Shown piece after piece: positions 44,535 through 53,283 of a DNA stretch of 64,000 nucleotides. Source of the DNA: Verrucomicrobiota bacterium (lineage in GTDB: Bacteria; Verrucomicrobiota; Verrucomicrobiia; Verrucomicrobiales; DEV007). The stretch covers positions 1 to 64,000 of the forward strand of contig PKCI01000061.1 in NCBI GenBank assembly GCA_002862135.1, given 5' to 3'. The position numbers were made by a program, and so were the translations under genes. The notes below the pieces were generated by a model that was given only the letters and a program-made list of their open reading frames with translations, did not search any database and was not told where the DNA came from. Position 1 is the stretch's first letter; every line of letters begins with the position of its first letter.

Positions 44535-45842
44535 ATGAAGAGAATCGTGTTATTGTCTGCCACCTTCATGCTGCCTATATTCGGTAAAGGGGAGGAGTTC
44601 AATAACTGGGCTCACTGGCGCGGACACGGCGGAAATTCAGTTTCGATGACGGCTCAACCCCCGATTGAGTGGAGTCGTTCGAAAAATGTGAAGTGGAAAG
44701 CTGAAATTCCCGGAAGAGGATCAGGTTCACCTGTGATCTGGGGCAATCAGGTCTTTGTGGTTTCCGCAGTCAGTGAGAGAGATACGGCTGCGTTATCCTC
44801 TGGTTCTGGCGCCTCTCAGAACGGGAAAAAAGGGGGATACCCGAAAAAGTTTAGCTTCCAATTGTTTTGTTTTGATCGAGAAACAGGTAAGTCGATATGG
44901 AGCCGGACGGCTGTTGAGGCAGCCCCCCATGAAGGTACTCACCAAACTAACGGCTATGCTTCGGCTTCACCATGTAGCGATGGCGAACGGGTTTATGCTC
45001 ACTTTGGGTCGCGTGGATTATTCTGCTATAATATGGACGGGGCTCTCCTCTGGAGTCGGACTGACTTAGGTAAAATGACAGTACGCGCCGGATTCGGTGA
45101 GGGCAGTTCACCAACCCTCGCCGGGGACAAAATCTTGGTCCCATGGGATCATGAGGGGCCTTCAGCCTTGTATGCACTCGACAAGAGAACCGGTGAGACA
45201 ATCTGGAAAGCGGATCGTGACGAGCCGACCTGCTGGGCAACCCCATTAGTGGTTCCGTTAGGTGACAGTTTCCAGGTGATAATGAACGGACAGACCAAGG
45301 CGCGGGCCTACGATCTGGAAACGGGTAAAGAGCTGTGGAGTTGTGGCGGGCAGACCGAGCGGCCGGTGGCATCCGCCGTCTTCTCGCAGGGAATCACGGT
45401 GATCGGCAGCGGTTTCCGAGGCTCTTTTGTGGGGGGCTTTAGGCTGAACGGGAGCGGGGATATTGAGGACAGTGACAGCGTGGTCTGGACCACTCCGGAT
45501 GACGCTCCTGACATTGCCTCCCCGATGATTTCTGACGGAAGACTCTACTTTCATAAGGGGAAGACAGGTATCCTGACTTGCCTTGAAGCGGCAACGGGTA
45601 AGCTTCTCTTTGGGCCTGAACGGATCCCTGGAGTTTATTCAACGTATGCCTCACCGGTTGCCGCAGGCGGGCACGTTTACATAACGGACCGGAGCGGGAC
45701 GATCACGGTGGTTAAAGATGCAGGCATACTCGAGATTGTAGCCACGAATACGCTGGGCGAAGGTGTCGATGCAACACCGGCACCCGTCGGTAGCGAACTT
45801 TTCGTGCGAGGCGAGCGTCATTTGTTCTGCTTGTCTGAATAG
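44535..45842 (+). CDS. Exported PQQ-like beta-propeller protein
   Basis: A 435-residue protein if started at the ATG at 44535, which leaves a clean signal peptide (MKRIVLLSATFMLPIFG). Starts at 44475 or 44499 are possible but add a less typical N-terminus. The mature part begins with WAHWRGHGGNSVS, the PVC variant of the BamB/PQQ propeller start, followed by blades VKWKAEIPGRGSGSPVIWG, CFDRETGKSIW, ALDKRTGETIWKAD and AYDLETGKELWSCGG. No catalytic residues can be assigned. It stands alone. Confidence 0.85.
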   Translation: MKRIVLLSATFMLPIFGKGEEFNNWAHWRGHGGNSVSMTAQPPIEWSRSKNVKWKAEIPGRGSGSPVIWGNQVFVVSAVSERDTAALSSGSGASQNGKKGGYPKKFSFQLFCFDRETGKSIWSRTAVEAAPHEGTHQTNGYASASPCSDGERVYAHFGSRGLFCYNMDGALLWSRTDLGKMTVRAGFGEGSSPTLAGDKILVPWDHEGPSALYALDKRTGETIWKADRDEPTCWATPLVVPLGDSFQVIMNGQTKARAYDLETGKELWSCGGQTERPVASAVFSQGITVIGSGFRGSFVGGFRLNGSGDIEDSDSVVWTTPDDAPDIASPMISDGRLYFHKGKTGILTCLEAATGKLLFGPERIPGVYSTYASPVAAGGHVYITDRSGTITVVKDAGILEIVATNTLGEGVDATPAPVGSELFVRGERHLFCLSE

Positions 45843-46189
45843 GCAGGCCCTATTTGGCAACGAACGCCCTTAAAAAAGCAATTCATGCTGCGTCATGCCA
45901 CTCTGTTCGTGGCATAATGTATGGCGATGATGAAGGGAAACGCTGTCACTTGTTCTGTCGTCGCGCTGTTTGTGCTTTGAATGTTTCGCGTCAACAGTCC
46001 CTCCGTTGACTTTGAATTGCCAGGAGGTTCCAAAGCCAAAGAGAAAGAAATTTTCCCCCTGAACTCCGATCAGTGTCACACCGTTTACGGAACGGGCGTG
46101 GATGAGCCCCGGGGTCAGCGTCGCCTTAGTCTTCCGCTCGCCGGTGAAGCGGGAGTTTGTGAGGAGTTCTCTATCCTGTGCTGCGAGGC
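45843..46189. other. Intergenic region with a 7-bp hairpin
   Basis: A hairpin ATGCCAC/GTGGCAT (45895-45901 and 45909-45915, 7-base loop) lies ~50 bases after the propeller stop and may act in termination, though no T-run follows. Both strands have open frames (plus from 45981; minus 45870-46193 from a TTG touching the DUF4403 stop), but neither shows a recognisable domain or ribosome site. Confidence 0.35.
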
Positions 46190-47695
46190 TCAAGGTCCTT
46201 TAGTTGGAGCGGGTGCAACTGCGTCTAATTGGCCGAACCGGGTAGCGAGATTACCTGTTGAACGGATCACGACAACCAGACCGGGCGATTCTTCAGCGCC
46301 GGGAAAGGGGCGGGTGATGGTGTAAATGTCGTAGAGTTGGATATCAAGATCATCGACCGATACCTTAATGTCTTCTGGAAGTGCGGCCGAAGCGATGGTT
46401 TGATGGATTTCCTCTATCAGTTCTTCCTTAAAGTCATCCAAATCAACTCGCATCTCTCGTTCGATAGCCTTGATGAGAAGCTCTTCGAGCAGCCAAGTCG
46501 CAACGGAGGTAAGCTTGCTCTTGGTTTCGAGAGTAAAGGCGACGTCGGTGAAACCGAGGGCCTGACCTTCGAAGTCAATCACGGGTCGGGCCTCGAGCCA
46601 GATGTCACCGGCGATACCCCGCGTCAGGACACTTTGGGATGCATTTAGCGAGAGCTTGAGGTTGAGCATGCCGTCCTGACCCACGGCGGCTTCGAGCCCG
46701 TCAATTTCAACGCTGGTTCCGGCTCCCATGTCGATTTCAAAGTTCTCCTCGGCGAGGACCTCGTTGAGCTCGGTAATACTGGCGATGATTGGCAATTTCA
46801 GATCCGTCGAGAGGGGACCCGGTTGGGCAACGAGACCCGGTAGCGGTTGAGGCTGTGGACTTCCGGGTTCCCGATTGGTGAGAAAGGCATCCATCTTGAT
46901 GGCTGCAGTCACGGTGAGTTCTTCTGGATTGGTGTAGTCTATAGATGATAGTTGGATTTCGCGCGGGGTCACGCTGAGCCAGATGTTCGGGCTATCGTTG
47001 ACCTGCTCGCTGAGATAGGCTTCGCGCCAGAGAAGTTCGACCTCGCTCCTCAGGTCGATACTTTGACGAAGGGCCGGGGCGAGCTTTTGAGCCTCTTGTT
47101 GGATGTATTGCCCAACACTACTTCCGAGAATATCACTAACGTCCAGTTTGCCGAGGCTACCGAGGGAGAGTGATGCCTGGCTGAGATTGAGAGCCGGCGT
47201 GAGATTGGGGTTGATGCTCCAGTCTGGAGCGATGGACGGGGAAAGAGTTCCGCCTGCGATTCCGGCGATTTCGGCTGTGGTGTTCAGTGGGATCTGCACA
47301 ATTTTGGCATCCAGAGTGCCTTGAAATTGAGCGGCTCCCTGAATCGGCGCAGCAAAGGTAAGGTGGCTACCATGATTCTGAAATGCAAACGGCCCGCGGG
47401 CGACTTTCCAGGCGTAACTTCCTCCCTTCAGATTCTTGTGGAAGTCCTTTTCTTCGACACCTTCAAATTTCGGTGGAACCTTTTCGTTGGCCAGCGCTGC
47501 CAGAGTAGCTAGCTCGATGCCGATCGAAACCGCTAGCAGGGAAGTCTCGGAACGCGGAGCGTCAACTTCACCCAGAGGCTTCCCGCCAGGTGCGGAAACA
47601 TAGATGAGTCTCGGACCCAGAATTCTGGTGGTGACAGGGACTCCAAAAACGAGCATGACCAGTACGGCACCGAGAATGATGAGAAGCTTTTTCAT
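46190..47695 (-). CDS. DUF4403 family protein
   Basis: A 501-residue protein from the ATG at 47695 (an in-frame ATG at 47740 would add 15 residues). It has an N-terminal membrane helix or signal anchor (KKLLIILGAVLVMLVFGVPV), then a duplicated TULIP/BPI-like beta-rich organisation characteristic of DUF4403: TSLLAVSIGIELATLAALAN, SPNIWLSVTPREIQLSSID and LKLPIIASITELNEVLAE. TULIP-type proteins often bind lipids, so an envelope lipid role is possible but not shown. It is divergent from nadD. Confidence 0.83.
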   Translation of the reverse strand: MKKLLIILGAVLVMLVFGVPVTTRILGPRLIYVSAPGGKPLGEVDAPRSETSLLAVSIGIELATLAALANEKVPPKFEGVEEKDFHKNLKGGSYAWKVARGPFAFQNHGSHLTFAAPIQGAAQFQGTLDAKIVQIPLNTTAEIAGIAGGTLSPSIAPDWSINPNLTPALNLSQASLSLGSLGKLDVSDILGSSVGQYIQQEAQKLAPALRQSIDLRSEVELLWREAYLSEQVNDSPNIWLSVTPREIQLSSIDYTNPEELTVTAAIKMDAFLTNREPGSPQPQPLPGLVAQPGPLSTDLKLPIIASITELNEVLAEENFEIDMGAGTSVEIDGLEAAVGQDGMLNLKLSLNASQSVLTRGIAGDIWLEARPVIDFEGQALGFTDVAFTLETKSKLTSVATWLLEELLIKAIEREMRVDLDDFKEELIEEIHQTIASAALPEDIKVSVDDLDIQLYDIYTITRPFPGAEESPGLVVVIRSTGNLATRFGQLDAVAPAPTKGP

Positions 47696-47803
47696 GAAAG
47701 AGGGACGACCGGAAGCCTTCGTCCCGGTAACTCTAGACATAGCGGTAGATCCTGTTTGGGTCGAGAGCGAATGACTTTTGCCGAGGCGCGGTTAGAGTGT
47801 GCC

Positions 47804-48397
47804 ATGGAACAGGAAACGGATCATAAGCCAACGATATCGAGAGCGATACTGGGTGGATCCTTTGATCCGGTTCACCGAGGTCACCTTGGTATGGCCAGCG
47901 CGGTGATAAAGGCGATCGGAGTCGAAGAGGTTGTATTTGTCCCCTGCTTTGTTTCCCCTTTTAAAGATGGGACCCTCGCGACGGGAGAGCAGCGGTTTGA
48001 GTTGCTGAAGCGGGCGGTTGACGATGAGGGACTTTCATGGGCTTCGGTATCGAGATTCGAAATCGAGCGGGAAGGCCCGAGTTATTCCTGGCAGACGGCG
48101 GCGCATTTTGTCGAGGGTGAACCGGATACAAAATGGCACTGGATCGTGGGGACCGATCAGTGGGACTCAATAGAGAAATGGGCGAATCCCGGATTTCTCC
48201 GTGAGAACCTCCATTTCATTGTAATGACCCGGGATGGACGCGAAGTCGAATCAAAGAAGGGGTGGAGCGCTATTTCACTAACGTATGCGCACCAGGCTTC
48301 ATCGACTTCGATTCGCAAAGATTTTGTGGCTCACGAAGAGTGGCTGACTCCCGGGGTAATTTCATTTTGCCGGGAATCAGGTCTTTACGGGGCGTAA
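47804..48397 (+). CDS. nadD: Nicotinate-nucleotide adenylyltransferase
   Basis: Makes deamido-NAD from NaMN and ATP. The 197-residue protein from the ATG at 47804 shows AILGGSFDPVHRGHLGMA with the catalytic HxGH motif, FVPCFVSPFKDG, WIVGTDQWDSIEKW and the C-terminal SSTSIRKDF (ISSTxIR). An in-frame start at 47756 is less likely. It is usually followed by rsfS in other bacteria, but here a hemolysin III gene follows. Confidence 0.93.
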   Translation: MEQETDHKPTISRAILGGSFDPVHRGHLGMASAVIKAIGVEEVVFVPCFVSPFKDGTLATGEQRFELLKRAVDDEGLSWASVSRFEIEREGPSYSWQTAAHFVEGEPDTKWHWIVGTDQWDSIEKWANPGFLRENLHFIVMTRDGREVESKKGWSAISLTYAHQASSTSIRKDFVAHEEWLTPGVISFCRESGLYGA

Positions 48398-48450
48398 TCA
48401 TTTCCCGAATCTGCTGGGTTGAGTGAATTGAAGAAAGCAGAATTTTACCC

Positions 48451-49101
48451 ATGAGCAAGCGCAGTGAACTGTGTGAATCACACGAGGAGGAGGTCGCAAA
48501 TACCATCAGTCACGCCATCGGAGCCGTCCTAAGCGTTATTGCATCGATCGTGATGGTGTCTCTCGCCACGCCGCTGACGGCATGGCATGTCGTCGGGGTT
48601 TCTGTCTTTGGAATCAGCCTCGTGCTTCTGTATCTCTGCTCAACTGCTTATCATGCCGTGACGTCTCATGATCGAAAGCGCCTGCTCCAGATCTTGGATC
48701 ACGCTTTGATTTTTGTGCTCATTGCCGGCAGCTATACTCCTTGGCTGCTGGTCAATTTGAGAGGGGCATGGGGATGGTCACTGTTGGGTGTGGTCTGGGG
48801 CCTCGCCCTGTCCGGTGTGGTGATGAAGTCGATGCTGCTCCCACGGTTTGATAGGGTCAGTACTGCCATTTATGTCGTCATGGGGTGGCTCATCTGTGTG
48901 GCGGTCCATCCAATGATGGCCAACGTGAGCGTCGCCGGGTTGCTCTGGCTTTTCGTCGGAGGGCTCTTTTACACGGGAGGTGTTGCTTTCTACCTGATGA
49001 AGAACGTCAAGTTCGCGCATTTCATCTGGCATCTTTTCGTCATGGCCGGAAGTCTATCTCACGTCGCGGCGGTGATTTTCGGCGTGCTGAAAGCAGGGTA
49101 A
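48451..49101 (+). CDS. Hemolysin III/PAQR family membrane protein
   Basis: A 216-residue protein with seven membrane helices and the family pattern: ANTISHAIGAVLSVIAS at the start, LYLCSTAYHAV (Ser/His) in helix 2, LQILDHALIFVLIAGSYTPW (Asp-His) in helix 3 and FAHFIWHLFVMAGSLSH near the C-terminus (His ligands). These His/Asp/Ser residues form the zinc site of PAQR proteins. Homologues (YqfA/TrhA) affect membrane homeostasis; true hemolysis is not established. Confidence 0.92.
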   Translation: MSKRSELCESHEEEVANTISHAIGAVLSVIASIVMVSLATPLTAWHVVGVSVFGISLVLLYLCSTAYHAVTSHDRKRLLQILDHALIFVLIAGSYTPWLLVNLRGAWGWSLLGVVWGLALSGVVMKSMLLPRFDRVSTAIYVVMGWLICVAVHPMMANVSVAGLLWLFVGGLFYTGGVAFYLMKNVKFAHFIWHLFVMAGSLSHVAAVIFGVLKAG

Positions 49102-49108
49102 TCGCTGC

Positions 49109-50287
49109 TTAGTAATCGAGCAGGGGATCAGGCTGCACGGCAGGCTCCGGATATTCGAAGGTCTTGCCCTCGAAGTTACGGATCACAACTCGCTCGCTGT
49201 TGCGTTGGATGATGTAATCCGGATTGATCGGGACCTTTCCACCTCCGCCCGGCGCGTCGATGACATACTGGGGGATGCTGTAGCCTGTGGTGTGGCCACG
49301 AAGGCCCTCGATGATTTCGAGACCTTTCGCAACGGGAACCTGCAGGTGCGAGGATCCCTGAATGAGGTCCAACTGGTAGAGATAGTAAGGGCGTACGCGA
49401 CACATTAGAAGCTTGTGGGTCAGCGCCTTCATTGTCTCCACGTTGTCATTCACTCCGCGAAGCAGAACGGACTGGTTTCCAAGGGGGATGCCGTGGTTGG
49501 CAAGGCATTCAAGACCTTCCTTCACTTCGCTGGTGAGCTCGCGAGGGTGATTCACATGCACGCTCACGAAGAGCGGGTGATATTTCTGGAGCATGCGGCA
49601 AAGCTCCGGAGTGATGCGCTGCGGAAGGAAAATGGGGATTCGCGAACCGATCCGCAGGAACTCGATGTGCTTGATGCTGCGAAGACGGCTCAGGATCTGT
49701 TCTAATTTGGAGTCGGAGAAGAGAAGAGGATCACCGCCAGAGAGAAGCACGTCGCGGATCTCAGTATGTTCCTCAAGGTATTGAAACGCTGCCTCGTAGT
49801 TGGTTTCGAGCGCCTGATCTCCCGCACCACTAACGACGCGACTGCGAGTGCAGTAGCGGCAGTAGGACGCGCAGCGATCGGTGACGAGGAAGAGGACGCG
49901 GTCGGGATAGCGGTGAACCAAACCTGGAACCGGCATGTTTGAATCTTCTCCGCAGGGATCGGAAAGCTCGTAGGGAGATGTGATGGTTTCCTCAACCCGC
50001 GGAATTACCTGCCTCCGGATCGGGCAGTCAGGATCATCCCTGTCAATTAGGTTGAAAAAGTGTGGCGTGATTGACATCGCCAACTTAGTGCCGGAAAGGA
50101 TTACGCCATTTCTCTCGTCTTCGCTCAAGTTGAGATGTTCTTCGAGCTGTGGCAGGGAAGAAATCCGGTTCTTAAGCTGCCACTTGTGATCGTTCCATTC
50201 CTGATCAGTAACGCCCTGGTTGGCCCAGTAGCCGATGGCGGAGGACCGGAACGATTTATCCAGATCATTCTGAGAATCGTGCTGCAT
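49109..50287 (-). CDS. KamA/EpmB-family radical SAM aminomutase
   Basis: Radical SAM enzyme of the lysine 2,3-aminomutase family, 392 residues. The cluster motif is CASYCRYCTRSRVV (CxxxCxxC), preceded by HRYPDRVLFLVTD. Downstream: DVLLSGGDPLLFSD, LRIGSRIPIFLPQRITPEL, NHPRELTSEV, GNQSVLLRGVND and YYLYQLDLIQGSSHLQVPV, and a Zn/PLP-region VIDAPGGGGKVPI. It might make beta-lysine as a solute or modify elongation factor P (EpmB). Its ~390 residues allow either; no efp, epmA or beta-lysine acetyltransferase gene is next to it. Confidence 0.9.
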   Translation of the reverse strand: MQHDSQNDLDKSFRSSAIGYWANQGVTDQEWNDHKWQLKNRISSLPQLEEHLNLSEDERNGVILSGTKLAMSITPHFFNLIDRDDPDCPIRRQVIPRVEETITSPYELSDPCGEDSNMPVPGLVHRYPDRVLFLVTDRCASYCRYCTRSRVVSGAGDQALETNYEAAFQYLEEHTEIRDVLLSGGDPLLFSDSKLEQILSRLRSIKHIEFLRIGSRIPIFLPQRITPELCRMLQKYHPLFVSVHVNHPRELTSEVKEGLECLANHGIPLGNQSVLLRGVNDNVETMKALTHKLLMCRVRPYYLYQLDLIQGSSHLQVPVAKGLEIIEGLRGHTTGYSIPQYVIDAPGGGGKVPINPDYIIQRNSERVVIRNFEGKTFEYPEPAVQPDPLLDY

Positions 50288-50401
50288 GGATGGTCGGGGA
50301 AAGGGGAAGAGTGCGGTTCGCTCGGGTGTAGACGTCAGGTGACCTGACTTGCTTACTTCCCAGCAAAAGATAGAGATGCGACAAATATAGTCAAATCCGG
50401 C

Positions 50402-50429
50402 ACTTTTTTCACCCGTTGCGTGAAAAAGT
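50402..50429. promoter_or_regulatory. Inverted repeat upstream of the SufR-like regulator
   Basis: ACTTTTTTCAC (50402-50412) mirrors GTGAAAAAGT (50420-50429) around a 7-base loop, with a single extra T in the left arm. It lies in the 250-base space between divergent kamA and the regulator gene, so it is a candidate operator or bidirectional stop signal. Confidence 0.45.
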
Positions 50430-50492
50430 TGCGGTATTTCTTAAAATCAGCTGTTACTAACCTAGGCGTTGTTTGTATTAATTAGACCGCAC

Positions 50493-50505
50493 TTTCGGCC
50501 CGAAA
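50493..50505. promoter_or_regulatory. Short palindrome just upstream of the regulator start
   Basis: TTTCGG-C-CCGAAA is a perfect 6-1-6 inverted repeat, 29 bases before the GTG start at 50535. The position suits an autoregulatory operator or a leader hairpin. It is inferred from symmetry only. Confidence 0.4.
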
Positions 50506-50534
50506 GGCCCTAAATATCAGACTGTTATCATCCC

Positions 50535-51179
50535 GTGACCCCGTATCTTAAAATCCTCAAGAATTTCTCGAAACCGCACTGGTTTGAGATCATTAACCTC
50601 ATCAAATCCTCGCAGGGGATGTCCGTCGGGGAACTCTCAGAAGCCATGGGCATGAGCTATATGGGGGTCAAAAAGCACTGTATCGCCATGCAGAAGCTGG
50701 GGTATCTCGATACTTGGCGTCGTCCTAAGGATGTAGGCAGGCCCGAAAAACTCTATCGGATCACTCAGAAGTTGGACCCTCTGTTTCCTCGTATTGAGGA
50801 CGATGTCACCCTCTCGCTGCTCGACGCGGCCGCCCAGCTCGATCGCAACGCTGCTGAAAAACTTCTCTTCGCTTTTTTCAGGAACCAGACGGAAAAAATC
50901 GCCAAGGTAGTAACTGGTAACTCCGTCCAGGAACGTGCTGAGCGTCTTGCCGATGTCCGCCTTAAGATGGGCTACTTTTCGAAGTGCACCTATTCTGAAG
51001 AGGAGGGGCTTCGGATCGAAGAATTTCATAATCCACTTCGCTCCCTGTTCGAAAAATATTCGACGATGGAGCGTATTGAGGCGCAGATGTTTGAAAGGCT
51101 CCTTGGCGCCCGTGTCGTCCGTTCGGAGGATTCTTCCTCCGGCCTGAATCGATACCGGTTTGACTTATCGCCGCGCTAG
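50535..51179 (+). CDS. SufR-like winged-helix regulator lacking cluster cysteines
   Basis: A 214-residue protein starting at a GTG. The N-terminal winged helix (MSVGELSEAMGMSYMGVKKH; LDTWRRPKDVGRPEKLYRIT) resembles SufR/DeoR-type regulators. The C-terminal region follows the SufR plan (HNPLRSLFEKYSTMERIEAQ; FERLLGARVVRSED; LNRYRFDL), but positions that are Cys in SufR (NCP, LC, C-F) are here N-P, T-M and Y-R-F. Only one Cys (SKCTYSEEEG) is left. It probably no longer binds an Fe-S cluster. The NUDIX gene starts at or just after its stop, so they form an operon. Confidence 0.75.
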   Translation: MTPYLKILKNFSKPHWFEIINLIKSSQGMSVGELSEAMGMSYMGVKKHCIAMQKLGYLDTWRRPKDVGRPEKLYRITQKLDPLFPRIEDDVTLSLLDAAAQLDRNAAEKLLFAFFRNQTEKIAKVVTGNSVQERAERLADVRLKMGYFSKCTYSEEEGLRIEEFHNPLRSLFEKYSTMERIEAQMFERLLGARVVRSEDSSSGLNRYRFDLSPR

Positions 51180-51205
51180 TGTCCGTTTCCCCGTTTGAAT
51201 CAGAT

Positions 51206-51829
51206 ATGAGCAAATACGAGGACGAAAATGTATTGGTAATTTCCCGGGAGCTTTTTGACCAACTAGGAGCCTTTCAGGGAATCTCGCTTGAGCCGGAGAA
51301 ATACCTGCCGTCTATGCTCGATCCTGCGAATAACTTCTTTCTCAAGCGTGATCTTGCTGAGGACGATCCCCGTCACAAGCAGATCATCCCCTATGTTATT
51401 TTCCGTCATGGTGAAAAGTTCCTTCACTATGTCAGGGGCGGAGGATCCGGTGAAAAGCGCCTTGCTTCCAAAGGATCAATAGGCATTGGGGGGCATATCA
51501 ATGATAGAGACTATGCCGCCTCCTCACTCGATAAGGACACCTACACCACCGGAGTGAACCGTGAGATCGATGAGGAATTGAATCTTTCAGGAGGTCATAC
51601 CCAGGAGATTCTCGGATTGATTAACGATGATTCCAACGAAGTGGGTCAGGTGCATCTTGGTGTGGTACATTTATTTACTCTCGAATCTGATCAGGTAACT
51701 GCTGGTGAGGACAACATCGTCGACTTGCAGTTCCTTTCTCTCGAGGAACTTGGGAAAAAACACGATGAGCTCGAAACGTGGTCCCAGATTTGCGTTCAGG
51801 GGTTGCGTCAGCTCTGGCGTGACAAGTGA
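51206..51829 (+). CDS. NUDIX-fold protein
   Basis: A 207-residue protein (ATG 51206; a GTG at 51179 overlaps the regulator stop by one base). The NUDIX box is stretched: GGHINDRDYAASSL followed by VNREIDEELNLSGG, which matches the REUxEExGU part, with an insertion between the glycine and the Arg-Glu. Before it, IIPYVIFRHGEKFLHYVRGG is the usual strand. Sequences of this type hydrolyse nucleoside diphosphate derivatives or act as sensors. Pairing with the winged-helix regulator suggests a regulatory or stress role. Substrate unknown. Confidence 0.75.
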   Translation: MSKYEDENVLVISRELFDQLGAFQGISLEPEKYLPSMLDPANNFFLKRDLAEDDPRHKQIIPYVIFRHGEKFLHYVRGGGSGEKRLASKGSIGIGGHINDRDYAASSLDKDTYTTGVNREIDEELNLSGGHTQEILGLINDDSNEVGQVHLGVVHLFTLESDQVTAGEDNIVDLQFLSLEELGKKHDELETWSQICVQGLRQLWRDK

Positions 51830-52383
51830 AAGAATCGGTTGATTCCGAGTCCCATTCCTAGACCGTAGCATAGGCCCCACGACAGGCGGGCACAGTGCCT
51901 GATGGTCGAGGGTTCCCAGCCAAGGGAAATGGCTCCGGGGCCCCGCCCTTGAATTGCTGCAAAGAGAAAACCTCCTGCGTAGTAGCCAATGGTATGCCAC
52001 AGAAACAGGGTAGCGGTGGCGGTAGCAATGGAGACGCGATGCTGCATCACGCCGCGATAGACTAGTGCAAATCCTGCCAAACCGAGGCTAGAGCCTACGA
52101 TTTCCCCGAGTGTAGTTGGTAAAGAAAGCCAACTAACTGACCAGAGAAATGCGTATATCAGGAATGCCAGTGAAAAAGATAGACAAAAGCGAACCTTCCT
52201 TCCGCTGATTTCCCCAGAATCCGCCAGTAATGCAGGCCCCCCAAGCCCCAAGAAGACAAGAGCACATGCGGCATACATGACTGGCTCTGAGCTGAACAGG
52301 GAAGCTCCGAAAGCCCAGACTGCGAAAGAAAGCAGTGAGACCATTGTAAACAATAGAATAGATAAAGCGGAATAAGATTTCAT
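51808..52383 (-). CDS. Multi-pass membrane protein of unknown function
   Basis: A 191-residue hydrophobic protein with about six helices, for example ALSILLFTMVSLLSFAVWAF, VMYAACALVFLGLGGPALLA, LSFSLAFLIYAFLWSVSWL and ATATATLFLWHTIGYYAGG. The C-terminal part is polar (WEPSTIRHCARLSWG). I do not recognise a family. Its 3' end overlaps the NUDIX gene end by 22 bases, tail to tail. Confidence 0.7.
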   Translation of the reverse strand: MKSYSALSILLFTMVSLLSFAVWAFGASLFSSEPVMYAACALVFLGLGGPALLADSGEISGRKVRFCLSFSLAFLIYAFLWSVSWLSLPTTLGEIVGSSLGLAGFALVYRGVMQHRVSIATATATLFLWHTIGYYAGGFLFAAIQGRGPGAISLGWEPSTIRHCARLSWGLCYGLGMGLGINRFFHLSRQS

Positions 52384-52458
52384 GTATTTTTGCTATCAAC
52401 AGCTGTTCTACCCCCAACTGGGGGGGTTGCGGTAATTGGCACAATAATAAAATATGTA

Positions 52459-52491
52459 TGAAGGAAAACTTTACCTAGGTATGTTCCTTCA
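52459..52491. promoter_or_regulatory. Dyad upstream of the orphan HTH gene
   Basis: TGAAGGAA (52459-52466) and TTCCTTCA (52484-52491) are exact reverse complements 17 bases apart. Between them sits a perfect 8-base palindrome ACCTAGGT (52473-52480). The site lies 33-65 bases before the HTH protein start, a good place for autoregulation. Confidence 0.45.
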
Positions 52492-52523
52492 AGAGTCCCT
52501 TCCATCTCTGCAAAGCAAATATC

Positions 52524-52823
52524 ATGGTTACAAGATACGATCAGAAGACAAAAGATGAGGTCGTGACTTTCATCGTTGACTACAATGCAAAAAATGGACG
52601 CGGCGGTCAATCGGCAGCTGCCAAGAAGTGGAAGCTGAATCCCATTACGATTAAGTCGTGGATGGTGAAAGCTGGCGTCGCGACTCCCGGCAAATCAGCC
52701 AGGAAAAAAGTTCGCAACCGAGTCGCGGATTCGGCCTCTGGTGCTTTGAAGCGGATGATAGTAATCCAGGAGAAAATTGACGATCTTTTGAGTGAGTATG
52801 AAGAACTCAAATCCCAGCTTTGA
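52524..52823 (+). CDS. Orphan transposase-like helix-turn-helix protein
   Basis: A 99-residue protein. The N-terminal half is a Hin/IS3 OrfA-like helix-turn-helix (RYDQKTKDEVVTFIVDYNAK; SAAAKKWKLNPITIKSWM). A basic linker (GKSARKKVRNRV) and a C-terminal coiled coil (MIVIQEKIDDLLSEYEELKS) follow. No second transposase frame and no terminal inverted repeats are visible, so this is probably a domesticated DNA-binding protein rather than an active element. Confidence 0.7.
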   Translation: MVTRYDQKTKDEVVTFIVDYNAKNGRGGQSAAAKKWKLNPITIKSWMVKAGVATPGKSARKKVRNRVADSASGALKRMIVIQEKIDDLLSEYEELKSQL

Positions 52824-52938
52824 AAGTGCGAAAATAATTATTCCCTAATCATCTGAAGAACCGTGTCGGGTCATGGCCCTGAGACGGTTTTTTTGTTTTC
52901 GCTGAAAATTATCGTCGGGATAGTCTCAAGCTTTGTAA

Positions 52939-53170
52939 ATGCTGTTGAAAGCTCTCGTCTTCGCGTCAGCTCTGCCGTCTTTGCAGTTAGCGGGAATGAT
53001 GGATGCCGCGGAGAGTTCTTTTGTCGTTGACGCCGAATTAGGTTTGGTTCTTCTCTCAAAGGATTCCAACTCAGAGAGGCAGGTCGCCAGTTTGACGAAG
53101 GTAGCAACGGCCGTCGTGGCCCTAAAATGGCTGCATGTGAATGAGGTTTCGTGGGATGCCGAAGACCGCT
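52939..53170 (+). pseudogene. Remnant of a D-alanyl-D-alanine carboxypeptidase (peptidase S11)
   Basis: The frame from the ATG at 52939 encodes a signal-like start (MLLKALVFASALPSLQLAG) and a typical S11 opening: SSFVVDAELGLVLLSKDSN then ASLTKVATAVVALKWL, including the SxxK nucleophile. Similarity ends around residue 75, and the SxN and KTG motifs are missing. The frame then runs, without a stop, through ~40 non-descript residues into 6-phosphofructokinase. I read it as a truncated gene that happens to be in frame with pfkA. Confidence 0.6.
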
Positions 53171-53283
53171 TCCGCGAGACCGTCTTGTTGCTCAATAGCG
53201 GGTGGGAAGAGCGCAGTCGGCTGGAATCAGCGGGCGACCCTGTGACAAACCGGCGCTTGCTAAGCCCCGCGAAATACGTCTCT

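Noticed and set aside
45870-46325. Overlapping frames on both strands after the propeller gene
   Set aside because: Neither has a recognisable domain, a ribosome site or a usual start (the minus frame starts with TTG). Left as intergenic.
52524-52823. Insertion sequence
   Set aside because: Only the HTH part is present; no catalytic DDE frame and no terminal repeats.
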